A stretch of 64,000 nucleotides of DNA. Origin: Bog-473 sp963711065. GTDB lineage: Bacteria; Actinomycetota; Acidimicrobiia; Acidimicrobiales; RAAP-2. Location: contig CAVQCO010000007.1 of the NCBI GenBank assembly GCA_963711065.1, positions 1-64,000 on the forward strand, in the 5' to 3' direction. The notes beneath the pieces were generated by a model. It did not search any database and was not told the origin of the DNA. It saw only the letters and a program-made list of their open reading frames with translations. The translations under genes and the position numbers were made by a program. Of this stretch, positions 34,194-41,628 are shown piece by piece (positions within the stretch are counted from its first letter, which is position 1; each line of letters begins with the position of its first letter).

Positions 34194-34457
34194 TCACAGA
34201 GCGTTCAGTCGCTTCTTCGCTGCTCGCTTGGTGGTGGTCGCCTTCTTCTTGGCCGTCCTCTCCAGACCGGTCAGCCGCTTCTTGGCTGCACGCTCGGTGG
34301 TGGTTGCCTTCTTCTTGGCCGTCCTCTCCAGACCGGTCAGTCGCTTCTTCGCAGCACGCTTGGTGGTGGTCGCCTTCTTCTTGGCCGTCCTCTCCAGACC
34401 GGTCAGTCGCTTCTTCGCAGCACGCTTGGTGGCGGCTGCTTTCTTGGTAGGCGGCAT
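34194..34457 (-). CDS. Lysine-rich histone-like protein with 22-residue repeats
   Basis: From the ATG at 34457 (GGAGG eight bases upstream) the protein has 87 residues: MPPTKKAAATKRAAKKRLTG... It consists of about three and a half units of AAKKRLTGLERTAKKKATTT. It is strongly basic with almost no hydrophobic core, like H1-type DNA-binding tails. It resembles the tail of the protein at 11343 in composition but not in unit length (66 versus 60 bp). The stop is 4 bases from the IS110 end, so the natural C-terminus may have been clipped. Confidence 0.6.
   Translation of the reverse strand: MPPTKKAAATKRAAKKRLTGLERTAKKKATTTKRAAKKRLTGLERTAKKKATTTERAAKKRLTGLERTAKKKATTTKRAAKKRLNAL
34210..34440 (-). 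repeat. 66-bp in-frame tandem repeat, ~3.5 units
   Basis: The unit contains CTTGGCCGTCCTCTCCAGAC and encodes 22 residues of the lysine-rich protein. Units differ by only a few bases. Confidence 0.85.
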
Positions 34458-34589
34458 CAACATTCCTCCAGGTTGATTTGTGAAAGCAGGCTAGTTCGTG
34501 CCGTTTCGCACAGTGACCTACGTGACGTTTCCCAGCTTGCGGTGGTTGACCTGAGCGGGACTTGACTAGGCATCCCCAAGGGTGCCGGA

Positions 34590-34626
34590 GTGTCCCACCC
34601 TCCCGGTGCGTAAGGCGTAAGGGGGG
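34590..34626 (+). repeat. CCGGCG hairpin repeat, copy 25 (diverged)
   Basis: TGTCCCACCCTCCCGGTGCG then TAAGGCGTAAGGGGGGC. The left arm is good; the core is CCGGTG and the right arm is displaced. The accessory-like CCCCAAGGGTGCCGG precedes it. Confidence 0.5.
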
Positions 34627-34776
34627 CTCCTCTAGTGCGTCGGCGGAATGTAGTACGGATCGGTGACTTGACCTGCCGGTGCGGCGCCGAGGGATCACGT
34701 ATTTCTGGGTTGCGAATGTCCCCTCCAGTCGGCATGCTTGAAGCATCGTCATGCACTTGAGACGAAGGAGTAATCC

Positions 34777-35190
34777 ATGTCCGATGACCAGAACATGATC
34801 CTCTATACAGCCGTGTACTCAAGCGTCACCGACGCCCTGGCTGATCTCGACGGGATCGAGCAGCTGCACAAGGACGAGGTGATCGGAAAATACGACGCGG
34901 CGGTGATCGACAAGAAGGGCGACAAACCCCACATCGCGAAGCGGAAGGATCGGCCGCGGATCCAGATCATCCCTGAGGCCTTTGGAGGTGGAAAGCTGCC
35001 TCGCAAGGAGCTCAAAGAAGCGGCTCAGGAGCTCACTTCTGACCAGGCAGGGCTGATCGTGGTGGGGGAGCCAACGATCGAGAAGGCGGTTGACATGGCG
35101 ATCAAGGGTACCGCCAAAGTCGTGAAGCGCTCCCTCGATGCCTCGGTCGACGATATCGCCAGCGAGCTACAGGAAGCCCTCAACAGCTAG
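34777..35190 (+). CDS. DUF1269-like protein
   Basis: The 137-residue protein MSDDQNMILYTAVYSSVTDA... starts with the 'VYSSVTDALADLDGIEQLHK' block, continues with 'IGKYDAAVIDKKGDKPHI', and has a C-terminal helical part 'KGTAKVVKRSLDASVDDIAS'. This is the layout of soluble DUF1269 proteins. Its role is unknown; relatives are often membrane-associated stress genes. ACGAAGGAG lies before the start. Confidence 0.65.
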   Translation: MSDDQNMILYTAVYSSVTDALADLDGIEQLHKDEVIGKYDAAVIDKKGDKPHIAKRKDRPRIQIIPEAFGGGKLPRKELKEAAQELTSDQAGLIVVGEPTIEKAVDMAIKGTAKVVKRSLDASVDDIASELQEALNS

Positions 35191-35233
35191 CGGTGATCAA
35201 CTGACCACGCCACGGAGAAATACCGCGGCAAAT

Positions 35234-35265
35234 GGCCCAGTCCCGATTGGCGTACTGGGACACCC
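35234..35265 (+). repeat. CCGGCG hairpin repeat, copy 26 (GATT subtype)
   Basis: GGCCCAGTCCCGATTGGCGT then ACTGGGACACCC. The perfect arms CCCAGT/ACTGGG and GATT insert match copy 15 over 20 bases. It lies between convergent stops (35190 and 35272). Confidence 0.75.
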
Positions 35266-35271
35266 TGCGGT

Positions 35272-35664
35272 CTATGAGTTCGGAAAGCACGAATCCTCCA
35301 TCCGAAGGATGTCGCGAAGCTTGTGCTCCCAAGACAGTCGGCCGCACTGGGCGGGACCGAAGTAGTACGGAGCGTCGACTGCGGTGAAATCACCGTCGGT
35401 GATCGTCAGGATCTGGTTCGGGTTGGTCGTTGCCGGATCACCAAGGCTCAACTCGATCCCGCGCTCATCTGCTGACCTCGTGTATTCGTTTCGTGCGGCA
35501 TCGTCTAGTCCGTTCCAGTCGTCGGGGTAGAGGAAAACGTGGGTGATTGCCACCCCAAGAGCATTGCTGATCACTCGATGGCTCGCTACCCATATGCCAC
35601 AGTCACCGCCCGCCACCGAGACGCCAGACCGTGTCACCCTCCCGGCGATCCGGGGCAGTGTCAT
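35272..35664 (-). CDS. Hypothetical protein, start uncertain
   Basis: The longest reading has 130 residues, but its first codons come from a hairpin repeat (35631-35661), so the true start is probably inside. Recognisable protein-like segments are 'GVAITHVFLYPDDWNGLDDA' and 'TNPNQILTITDGDFTAVDAP', ending 'LRDILRMEDSCFPNS'. No family is recognised. Its placement next to an Imm35-like gene could mean another small immunity-type protein, but that is a guess. Confidence 0.45.
   Translation of the reverse strand: MTLPRIAGRVTRSGVSVAGGDCGIWVASHRVISNALGVAITHVFLYPDDWNGLDDAARNEYTRSADERGIELSLGDPATTNPNQILTITDGDFTAVDAPYYFGPAQCGRLSWEHKLRDILRMEDSCFPNS
35631..35661 (+). repeat. CCGGCG hairpin repeat, copy 27
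   Basis: GTGTCACCCTCCCGGCGATC then CGGGGCAGTGT. It lies between divergent genes, overlapping the start region of the minus-strand one. Confidence 0.7.
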
Positions 35665-35684
35665 GAGCTGACAGACTGCCGACA

Positions 35685-36158
35685 GTGATTACGCAAGCCG
35701 AAGCCCGACGAATAGCTCAAAGTTTGCTCTCTGAGCTACACCGCTCGGTCACTGAGGTCATCGAACACGAGGGGCACTGGGAGTGTCACTGGGATTCGAC
35801 GGGCTGCCAAGCCGGCGATCGGGAGGGAATACCGATTGGAAACCCGATCCTCATCAGCAAACAGGACGGTGCACTCATACTGATTGGCCGGACCACGAGA
35901 GTTCCTAGGTCGTCAATCGTCGAAAATGATGACCCCGAGCTTGCCGATGCCATCCGCGACGCGGTCGAGCGGTTCCTCGAACCCATCCCCGCCACCGATG
36001 ACGAATACGAACGCATGGAGCGGGCTATTGAAATGGCGAGAGGCGCTCACACTCCTGACCGTCATGGAGACGATCCGGATGACCCCGAGACTGGGAGATC
36101 TCGCGAGCCAAGGGCTCCTCATCCGACGTCAGGTCCGAGCGCCGCCTGGCGCTCCTAG
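35685..36158 (+). CDS. Imm35/YrhB-like protein with C-terminal extension
   Basis: Residues 1-~85 follow the same pattern as the protein at 23007: MITQAEARRIAQSLLSELHR, then 'EGHWECHWDSTGCQAGDREG', then 'PIGNPILISKQDGALILIGR'. Residues ~85-157 are hydrophilic, with an acidic helix (DDEYERMERAIEMARG) and a low-complexity tail. Imm35 domains neutralise toxins of polymorphic systems; no such toxin is visible here. Confidence 0.6.
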   Translation: MITQAEARRIAQSLLSELHRSVTEVIEHEGHWECHWDSTGCQAGDREGIPIGNPILISKQDGALILIGRTTRVPRSSIVENDDPELADAIRDAVERFLEPIPATDDEYERMERAIEMARGAHTPDRHGDDPDDPETGRSREPRAPHPTSGPSAAWRS

Positions 36159-36377
36159 CCTCACCCGGCCAACCTCGACGAGAGACGGTCTCCGAACCGG
36201 CGGTCGGTGCCAGGGCCTCAACCGGGTCAGGTGGCAAGGATCGACACTTGGCAGTCTGCGATGTGACCTTTGCCCCTACGTGATGCTAGTGGCGCCGTTC
36301 AAGATTGGAATGCCAGGTGGTCGGCGCCGCCGCCTGTGGCCAGATGATGTGACCGTGATCCTTGTGGAGGCACTCCT

Positions 36378-36902
36378 GTGACATTGCCCAATCAGACCTC
36401 AGTCGATTTGGGTGACTTCGTTGGCAAATGGGTGCTCGATCCCGACCGGACGTCGATCGTCTTTCACACCAAGGCCTTCTGGGTGGTCCCGGTGAAAGGG
36501 ACGGCCAAGGCGATCGAAGGAGCCGGAACCGTGAGTGCCGACGGCAGCATCAGTGGGACTTTGGTCGTTGATGCGGCATCGATCGACACCAAACTCAAGA
36601 GGCGCGACGCCCACCTACGTACGGCCGACTTCTTCGAGGTCGAGAGGTTTCCAGCCATCACTTTCGAGGCGACCAGCGGCCGTCTGGCAGGCTCGGGCCA
36701 GCTGGAACTAGCCGGAACCCTCACTGTCCGCGATCAGACGAGGCCGCTGGCCGTAATGGCCGACTTCAGCGTCGCTGCCGACACGGTGACCGTCTCGACC
36801 GAGGTTGCCATCGACCGGAGTGAGTGGGGGCTGTCTTTGACCCCGTTCGGGGCCGGACTAATGAACAGGGTCATCGTCAGCGCACAATTCAGAAAGGCCT
36901 GA
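36378..36902 (+). CDS. YceI family protein
   Basis: The 174-residue protein has a GTG start with GTGGAGG upstream. It has the lipocalin-like YceI layout: 'GKWVLDPDRTSIVFHTK', 'GAGTVSADGSISGTLVVDAA', 'IDTKLKRRDAHLRTADFFEV', 'FPAITFEATSGRL', and the closing 'IDRSEWGLSL' / 'VIVSAQFRKA'. YceI proteins bind long amphipathic molecules such as polyisoprenoids. Here no signal peptide is present, so the protein is cytoplasmic, as in many actinobacterial members. Confidence 0.9.
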   Translation: MTLPNQTSVDLGDFVGKWVLDPDRTSIVFHTKAFWVVPVKGTAKAIEGAGTVSADGSISGTLVVDAASIDTKLKRRDAHLRTADFFEVERFPAITFEATSGRLAGSGQLELAGTLTVRDQTRPLAVMADFSVAADTVTVSTEVAIDRSEWGLSLTPFGAGLMNRVIVSAQFRKA

Positions 36903-37101
36903 TCGCACAGGCCGCCCATCCATTCAGCCTCCAGGTCGAGACCACTTCTCGATGCAGACAAGCGGTGGACCCTCAGAGAAGTATCAATGTATGGGGGCAC
37001 CCTGAGCAGATTGAGCGCATCCCGAGTACGGTCGGCAGACAGCTCAAGTGGACTACCCGGCGATCTGAAGTACCAGGGCGCGGCAGAAAGGAGGTGTTTC
37101 G

Positions 37102-37524
37102 ATGGCTCGTGATGAATACCTGCAACACCTTGCGTCTGTTTCTCTGTTCTCGAAGTGCACCAAGAGGCAGCTTGAGAAGATTGGTGAGGTGGCTACCGAA
37201 CTGATCCTTCCTGCCAGGAAGGTTCTCGCTCGTGAAGGTGATGTTGGTTTTGAAATGTTCATACTCCTCGATGGGACCGCGTCAGTGACACGCGATGGAC
37301 AGCGCGTCGCGACAATCACTGCTGGCGATGTCGTGGGGGAACTGGCCGTCATTTCGGGTCTCCCTCGCAACGCCACGGTGGTGGCCGAAACCGAACTGGC
37401 GATTTTGGATCTCACTCATGCCGACTTGGACCAACTTCTTGACGACATTCCCGGTCTCGCTAAGCACCTGCTTTACGAGGTCACGGCCCGGTTGGTAGCA
37501 GCGACCCCAGAGGACGCACGCTAA
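37102..37524 (+). CDS. Cyclic-nucleotide-binding domain protein
   Basis: The 140-residue single-domain protein starts after AAAGGAGGTG. It opens 'YLQHLASVSLFSKCTKRQLE', then shows the cNMP-binding beta roll 'REGDVGFEMFILLDGTASVT' and the phosphate-binding cassette 'GDVVGELAVISGLPRNATVV', where Glu and Arg are the usual cyclic-phosphate ligands. No DNA-binding domain is attached, so it is not a complete CRP-type regulator. It may act on a partner or sense a ligand alone. Confidence 0.85.
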   Translation: MARDEYLQHLASVSLFSKCTKRQLEKIGEVATELILPARKVLAREGDVGFEMFILLDGTASVTRDGQRVATITAGDVVGELAVISGLPRNATVVAETELAILDLTHADLDQLLDDIPGLAKHLLYEVTARLVAATPEDAR

Positions 37525-37563
37525 GAAGGGGGGGGGGAATCCCTGGGGTATCCCCATCGTGCC

Positions 37564-37594
37564 GGTCCCCCCTCCCGGCGGACTGGGGCACCCA
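37564..37594 (+). repeat. CCGGCG hairpin repeat, copy 28
   Basis: GGTCCCCCCTCCCGGCGGAC then TGGGGCACCCA. The accessory motif ATCCCCATCGTGCCG lies directly upstream (37549-37563). Confidence 0.7.
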
Positions 37595-37616
37595 CATGAG
37601 GGCCGAGTAGCCAGGA

Positions 37617-38504
37617 ATGGGTCTCGCTAGCCTTCGATCAATGATCGATTTCAGGTATGCGATCAGGGCGGGACTGACGCTCGCAGCATGTTCCGCGCTA
37701 ACCGTTTCGTGTGGGGGAGGTACCACCAGCCCGTCTAGCTCGTCTTCGACGACGATGCCCAAGACCCACATTTCGACCCCCGTGCAGAGCGGATTCGGTC
37801 AAGATGAAGACTTCTGTGCCCAGCGGCCACTTGACGGGACTATCAAGTACCGGGCCAGCAACGGCAACGTGACCATGGAGGTGGAGGTCAAGGGACTTCC
37901 TCCGAAGAACCTGGTCGTGATCGACTGGGCGAATAATACGGTCCGTGGTTACGAGGTCGGTTCGATCGCAACGGACACGAACGGTGTTTCCATCCCATCG
38001 TCACTGAGTTTGTTTCGTCCTGGGGAAACTCGTGGTTACAAAATCGTTCTCACGACAACTGGAAGCAATGCAACGACTCTCGGCACGTTATGGCCGTGTG
38101 GTCCACCTCCATTCGTTTCGACCGGCGTGGTCACTGACCCTGAGGTCACGGTGACGCCCAGTGCGGGCCTCAAGGACGGTCAGGGTGTGAACGTCTCGGT
38201 GAGCGGCTTCGGCGAGAACGGAAAGGTGTTTCTGTCCGAGTGCGACCACGCTGAGGACGCCAATGTCCTTGGCTGCGGCCCACAACTTGCCGCGCAGCCG
38301 TTCATCATCACTCGGACTGACCGATCTGGTTCGGCCACATTTGTCGTCAGTGTGTCAGCAGCCTCGAAGCCTTACGACCCGACTTCCATCGAACCATGCA
38401 TGGCACTCTGCGTGATCGTGGCAACGCAAGGTGATGGAGCGTGGGCGGTGGCGCCCATTGCCTTCGGGTCGTATCAGCTCGTCAACCCAAATGATTCAGG
38501 CTGA
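37617..38504 (+). CDS. Probable lipoprotein with neocarzinostatin-like domain
   Basis: The protein has 295 residues; ATG 37617, or the second in-frame ATG at 37641. The N-terminal hydrophobic segment ends 'ACSALTVSCGGGTTSPSSS', a possible lipobox cysteine followed by the usual Ser/Thr linker. Residues ~180-290 ('VTPSAGLKDGQGVNVSVSGF', 'VFLSECDHA', 'GSATFVVSVS', 'CMALCVIVATQGD') resemble the neocarzinostatin/macromomycin beta-sandwich with paired cysteines. The lipobox is weak at -3. Ligand unknown. Confidence 0.6.
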   Translation: MGLASLRSMIDFRYAIRAGLTLAACSALTVSCGGGTTSPSSSSSTTMPKTHISTPVQSGFGQDEDFCAQRPLDGTIKYRASNGNVTMEVEVKGLPPKNLVVIDWANNTVRGYEVGSIATDTNGVSIPSSLSLFRPGETRGYKIVLTTTGSNATTLGTLWPCGPPPFVSTGVVTDPEVTVTPSAGLKDGQGVNVSVSGFGENGKVFLSECDHAEDANVLGCGPQLAAQPFIITRTDRSGSATFVVSVSAASKPYDPTSIEPCMALCVIVATQGDGAWAVAPIAFGSYQLVNPNDSG

Positions 38505-38552
38505 CCGTCGAGTTCAACCACACCCCGGGAGATCCCAGTGGGCGGCTCACGG

Positions 38553-38588
38553 GGTATCCCCATGGTGCCTGATTCGTACGGGGCAGGG
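38553..38588 (+). repeat. CCGGCG hairpin repeat, copy 29 (mostly accessory motif)
   Basis: TATCCCCATGGTGCCTGATT then CGTACGGGGCAGGG. The CCGGCG core is lost; accessory motif and right arm remain. It is the last copy seen in the window. Confidence 0.4.
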
Positions 38589-39151
38589 TCTCGAGCCGGC
38601 ACAGAGCAGCGGTCACATCAAGGGCGGCCGAAGGCCGGCGGAGCGGACCCTTGAGGGCTGCGTTGGGAATCCGTGGCAAGCTTCACAATGGACGTGGCCG
38701 GGCGCCGTGCGGCCGGCTTAGAGGCCCGTCTGAAGGCCTTTCGCAGAGGGGATCCGGCCCCCTCACCGATGCTTGTCGGGTCCTTCGGGGTGGAGTCGAA
38801 TGGATGAACTCCTGTGGACTTTGTCGTCGCAAGCAATACTCTCGCCCGGAGAGGGGCCGAAGGCCCCGACCGCCCCACCGAGGCGGCGGCGAAGCCGCCG
38901 GCCGAGGCATGGACGGCTTGAGGAAGAAGAGAGACTTGTAACACACGGGGGAGTCTGAGCGTGGTTTGGGTTGCGGAGCCATCGGTGCATCCGTGAGAAC
39001 GGAAGGCGCTCGAGAAGGGTCGACAGAGCACGGCTCTCAGCCTTGATGACGAAGGAAGCGCCCGTCTGTGTTGCACGACGACCCGCTCCTACCGTGGAAG
39101 CGGAGGGACGAACCGATCGGATGTCGGGTTCGACCTGCGATTGCCTATCAG
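38589..39151. other. GC-rich stretch with repeated GAA-loop hairpins, probable second joint
   Basis: No gene with family features. Three short perfect hairpins with GAA loops occur: GGCCGAAGGCC (~38,625), GGGGCCGAAGGCCCC (38853-38867) and GGCGGCGAAGCCGCC (38885-38899). Composition changes from the moderate-GC island to the very GC-rich segment within this stretch. Confidence 0.4.
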
Positions 39152-39222
<71 letters not shown>

Positions 39223-39260
39223 GAATCGGAGGGCATTCTAAAGCCTCTACTCTCGACCCC

Positions 39261-39641
39261 GTGGATTCGCTGTTCGAACGGGTCGGCGGGGAGCCGTTCT
39301 TCGTCGACCTGGTGGATCGCTTCTATCTGGGCGTCGCCGGCGACCCGCTGTTGCGGCCCCTCTATCCCGAGGATCTCAGCGAGTCGGCGCGGCATCTCGC
39401 GCTGTTCCTCATGCAGTACTGGGGCGGGCCGGCCACCTACGGCGAACAACGGGGCCATCCCCGCCTGCGCATGCGCCACGCTCCGTTCGTGATCGGCCCG
39501 GCCGAGCGCGACGCCTGGCTGCGCCACATGGGGGAGGCCCTGACCGGGCTCGAGGCCGAGGGCAGGATTTCGGGCTCCGACGCCACCGAGCTGCGGGCCT
39601 ACCTGGACATGGCGGCCCACCAGCTCGTCAACACCGGCTGA
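39261..39641 (+). CDS. glbO: Truncated hemoglobin, group II (GlbO type)
   Basis: The 126-residue truncated globin binds heme and O2, with roles in oxygen handling or nitrosative stress. It shows the group II block around the proximal histidine, 'GHPRLRMRHAPFVIGPAERD' then 'AWLRHM', and the early 'LFERVGGEPFFVDLVDRFY'. The close of the protein 'LRAYLDMAAHQLVNTG' is the same as in mycobacterial GlbO. The GTG start at 39261 gives the family N-terminus. It is divergent from the tRNA-Gly. Confidence 0.92.
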   Translation: MDSLFERVGGEPFFVDLVDRFYLGVAGDPLLRPLYPEDLSESARHLALFLMQYWGGPATYGEQRGHPRLRMRHAPFVIGPAERDAWLRHMGEALTGLEAEGRISGSDATELRAYLDMAAHQLVNTG

Positions 39642-39652
39642 TCCCGGCCCGT

Positions 39653-40456
39653 TCAGTCCTTGAAGTCGGGCGCCCGGCCCTCCTTCCGCGCCGCCACCGC
39701 CTCCTCGAAGTTGCGCGTCGTGATGCGGACGAAGAGCTGCGCCGTGCCCTCGGCGTCCATGTGCGACTGCAGGCTGGCGGCGTCGAGGCTGTTCCAGAGC
39801 GCGCGCTTCGTGAGCTCGACGCCGGCCCTGCTCCACCCGTTGATCCGGTCGGCCAGCTCGAAGCAGGCCGGCAGGAGCTCGGCGCCCGGGACGACCCTGG
39901 AGACCAGCCCGAGCCGCTCCGCCTCCGCGGCGTCGACGTCGCGGCCGGTCAGCATGATCTCGGCCGCCCGCGCCTGGCCGACCGACCGCGGGAGTAGGAA
40001 GCTGAGGCCGAGCTCGGCCGCGGTCAGGCCGTTGTTGATGCCCGCGGCGCGGAAGTAGGCGTCGCCGGTGGCGATCCTGATGTCGGCGGCCAGCGCGAGG
40101 CAGAAGCCGCCGCCGATGGCCGCCCCGTTGACGGCGGCGATGACCGGCTGGTGGAGCCGGCGGATGGTGGAGATCACGTCGTCGAGCATCTCCATGGAGC
40201 GCAGTGCGATCGTCGGCAGGGTCAGGCCGTCCATGTTCGGCATCGTCCCCGGGTTCTCGTGGTCGGCGCCCGAGCAGAAGCCGCGGCCCGCGCCGGTGAT
40301 GACCACCACCCGCACCTCGTTGTCGCTCCCGATCTCGCGCAACGCGTCGCGGAACGGGATCATGACGTCGAAGGCCATGGCGTTCATCCGCTCGGGCCGG
40401 TTGAGGGTGACGACGGCGACCGCGGGATGCGGCCGGCTGACTTCGGTGAAGGGCAT
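39653..40456 (-). CDS. Enoyl-CoA hydratase/isomerase family protein
   Basis: This 267-residue crotonase-fold enzyme acts on acyl-CoA double bonds. It has 'VAVVTLNRPERMNAMAFDVM', the first oxyanion segment 'VVITGAGRGFCSGADHENP', 'PVIAAVNGAAIGGGFCLALA' with the second oxyanion glycines, and 'NNGLTAAELGLSFLLPR', which supplies an acidic residue at the usual second catalytic position. The first glutamate position is less clear, so hydratase versus isomerase is open. The C-terminal 'EEAVAARKEGRAPDFKD' is typical. It is convergent with glbO. Confidence 0.9.
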   Translation of the reverse strand: MPFTEVSRPHPAVAVVTLNRPERMNAMAFDVMIPFRDALREIGSDNEVRVVVITGAGRGFCSGADHENPGTMPNMDGLTLPTIALRSMEMLDDVISTIRRLHQPVIAAVNGAAIGGGFCLALAADIRIATGDAYFRAAGINNGLTAAELGLSFLLPRSVGQARAAEIMLTGRDVDAAEAERLGLVSRVVPGAELLPACFELADRINGWSRAGVELTKRALWNSLDAASLQSHMDAEGTAQLFVRITTRNFEEAVAARKEGRAPDFKD

Positions 40457-40495
40457 GGGCGGCAGCGTAGATGGGTGGGGGATCTTCTCCGAGGA

Positions 40496-41050
40496 CTACG
40501 CCGCGTGCTGCGTGGGCTCTGCCGCCTGGTCCGTCGTCTCCTTGGTGCGAGCGATCCAGCGCAAACGGGCAGCACGGGCGTCCCAGTCGTAGACGACCAC
40601 GGTGCGGGCGAGGAAGTCGTCGAGGGCACGTCGCTCGCGTTGGTAGATGATGCCGAGGAACGGGATGCCGAGCAGCAGGAGGCAGAGCCCGAGCCCCAGT
40701 GTCCGGAGGACGGCCTGGCGGACGGTGATGGACCCGCCCTGGGTGTTCACGACCTGCACGCCGAAGACGGCCATGCCGAGCGTCTTGCCGCTGACGGCCC
40801 ATTGGTAGGCGAAGTAGACGAACTCCCACACGGCGAGCGTGACGTAGGAAAGAATCTCGTCTTGGCCGAACGTGTAGGAGTGCCTCGTCACCAGTTTGAG
40901 CGCGGCGTTCACGAGAAGGACCCCGACCGTGTAGACGCCCCACGACGCCCCGACGTCGGTGCCGAAGGCCAGCAGCCTGCTCACCGCACCGGCGTAGTGA
41001 CCCTGCCGGCCGACCGTCAGCTCGGCAGCGGGCATGGGTACGGTCGTCAC
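40496..41050 (-). CDS. RDD family membrane protein
   Basis: The 184-residue RDD protein has Arg in 'GAVSRLLAFGTDVGASWG' and the second Asp in 'RRALDDFLARTVVVYDWD'. Membrane helices lie around residues 25-50, 75-95 and 125-145. 'WAVSGKTLGMAVFGVQVVNT' is a standard family block. RDD proteins may carry small molecules or ions; their function is mostly unproven. The GTG start (41050) overlaps the previous stop as GTGA, so it is coupled to the repeat protein upstream. Confidence 0.88.
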   Translation of the reverse strand: MTTVPMPAAELTVGRQGHYAGAVSRLLAFGTDVGASWGVYTVGVLLVNAALKLVTRHSYTFGQDEILSYVTLAVWEFVYFAYQWAVSGKTLGMAVFGVQVVNTQGGSITVRQAVLRTLGLGLCLLLLGIPFLGIIYQRERRALDDFLARTVVVYDWDARAARLRWIARTKETTDQAAEPTQHAA

Positions 41051-41514
41051 GGCGTCGCCTTCGGCGCCACGAGGAGAGGCGGGCCGTCGGGCCAGTCCGC
41101 GATCCGCTTGCCCCGGCCGATAAGGCGGTTGCCCCAACGCAGGATGAAGTCGTCCAGGCCGACCCCCTGGGCCCGGATGACGTCGAGGATCTCGGTCAGG
41201 ACACCCGTGGTCGACCGGGCGATGATCGACCCCAGCTCCGTGTGCTCCACCAGGGCGTCGATGTCCACGCCCTCGACAATGGCGTTGATGTCGACCCGGT
41301 CGATGACCTGCTGGATGTCGACCCGGTCGATGACCTTCTGGATGTCGACCCGCTCGATGATCTTCTCCACGTCGACCCGCTCGATGATCTTCTCCACGTC
41401 GACCTTGTCCAACAGCGCGTCGATGTCGATGGCGTCCACGATAAGGGGGACGATGCGCTCCGCCAGCGCCTGGGCGAACTGCTCCACCCGGGAGCCGAGC
41501 GGGTTCGAGCTCAT
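41047..41514 (-). CDS. Protein with 9-residue 'VDhxxhhxR' repeats, coupled to RDD gene
   Basis: The 155-residue protein begins MSSNPLGSRVEQFAQALAER. Residues ~30-90 are about seven consecutive nine-residue units of the type VDVEKIIER, VDIQKVIDR, VDINAIVEG. A conserved second half follows (ARSTTGVLTEILDVIRAQGV, 'DDFILRWGNRLIGRGK'). I recall such proteins directly preceding RDD genes in Actinobacteria. The repeat could form a solenoid or a membrane-surface helix row. No function is known. Confidence 0.75.
   Translation of the reverse strand: MSSNPLGSRVEQFAQALAERIVPLIVDAIDIDALLDKVDVEKIIERVDVEKIIERVDIQKVIDRVDIQQVIDRVDINAIVEGVDIDALVEHTELGSIIARSTTGVLTEILDVIRAQGVGLDDFILRWGNRLIGRGKRIADWPDGPPLLVAPKATP
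41288..41415 (-). repeat. 27-bp in-frame tandem repeat
   Basis: Units like GATGTCGACCCGCTCGATGA recur at 27-base spacing about five times and encode the nine-residue repeats. Two adjacent units are identical. Confidence 0.85.
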
Positions 41515-41628
41515 CGGGCCGGACGGCTCTGTGACATTCCCGTGATCATGGCACCCCCGGCCGGTGCGAGCGTGACATCGATCGGGTACCGTCGAAGTGT
41601 CGGGGCGTCGAGGCAAGGAGAAGGCATC

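Noticed and set aside
4201..38588. CRISPR array
   Set aside because: The repeats are dispersed at irregular distances of hundreds to thousands of bases, occur in both orientations and vary; no cas genes are present.
38618..39076. 152-codon minus-strand frame
   Set aside because: Arg/Ser/Pro-rich, no family features, runs through perfect hairpins; treated as non-coding.
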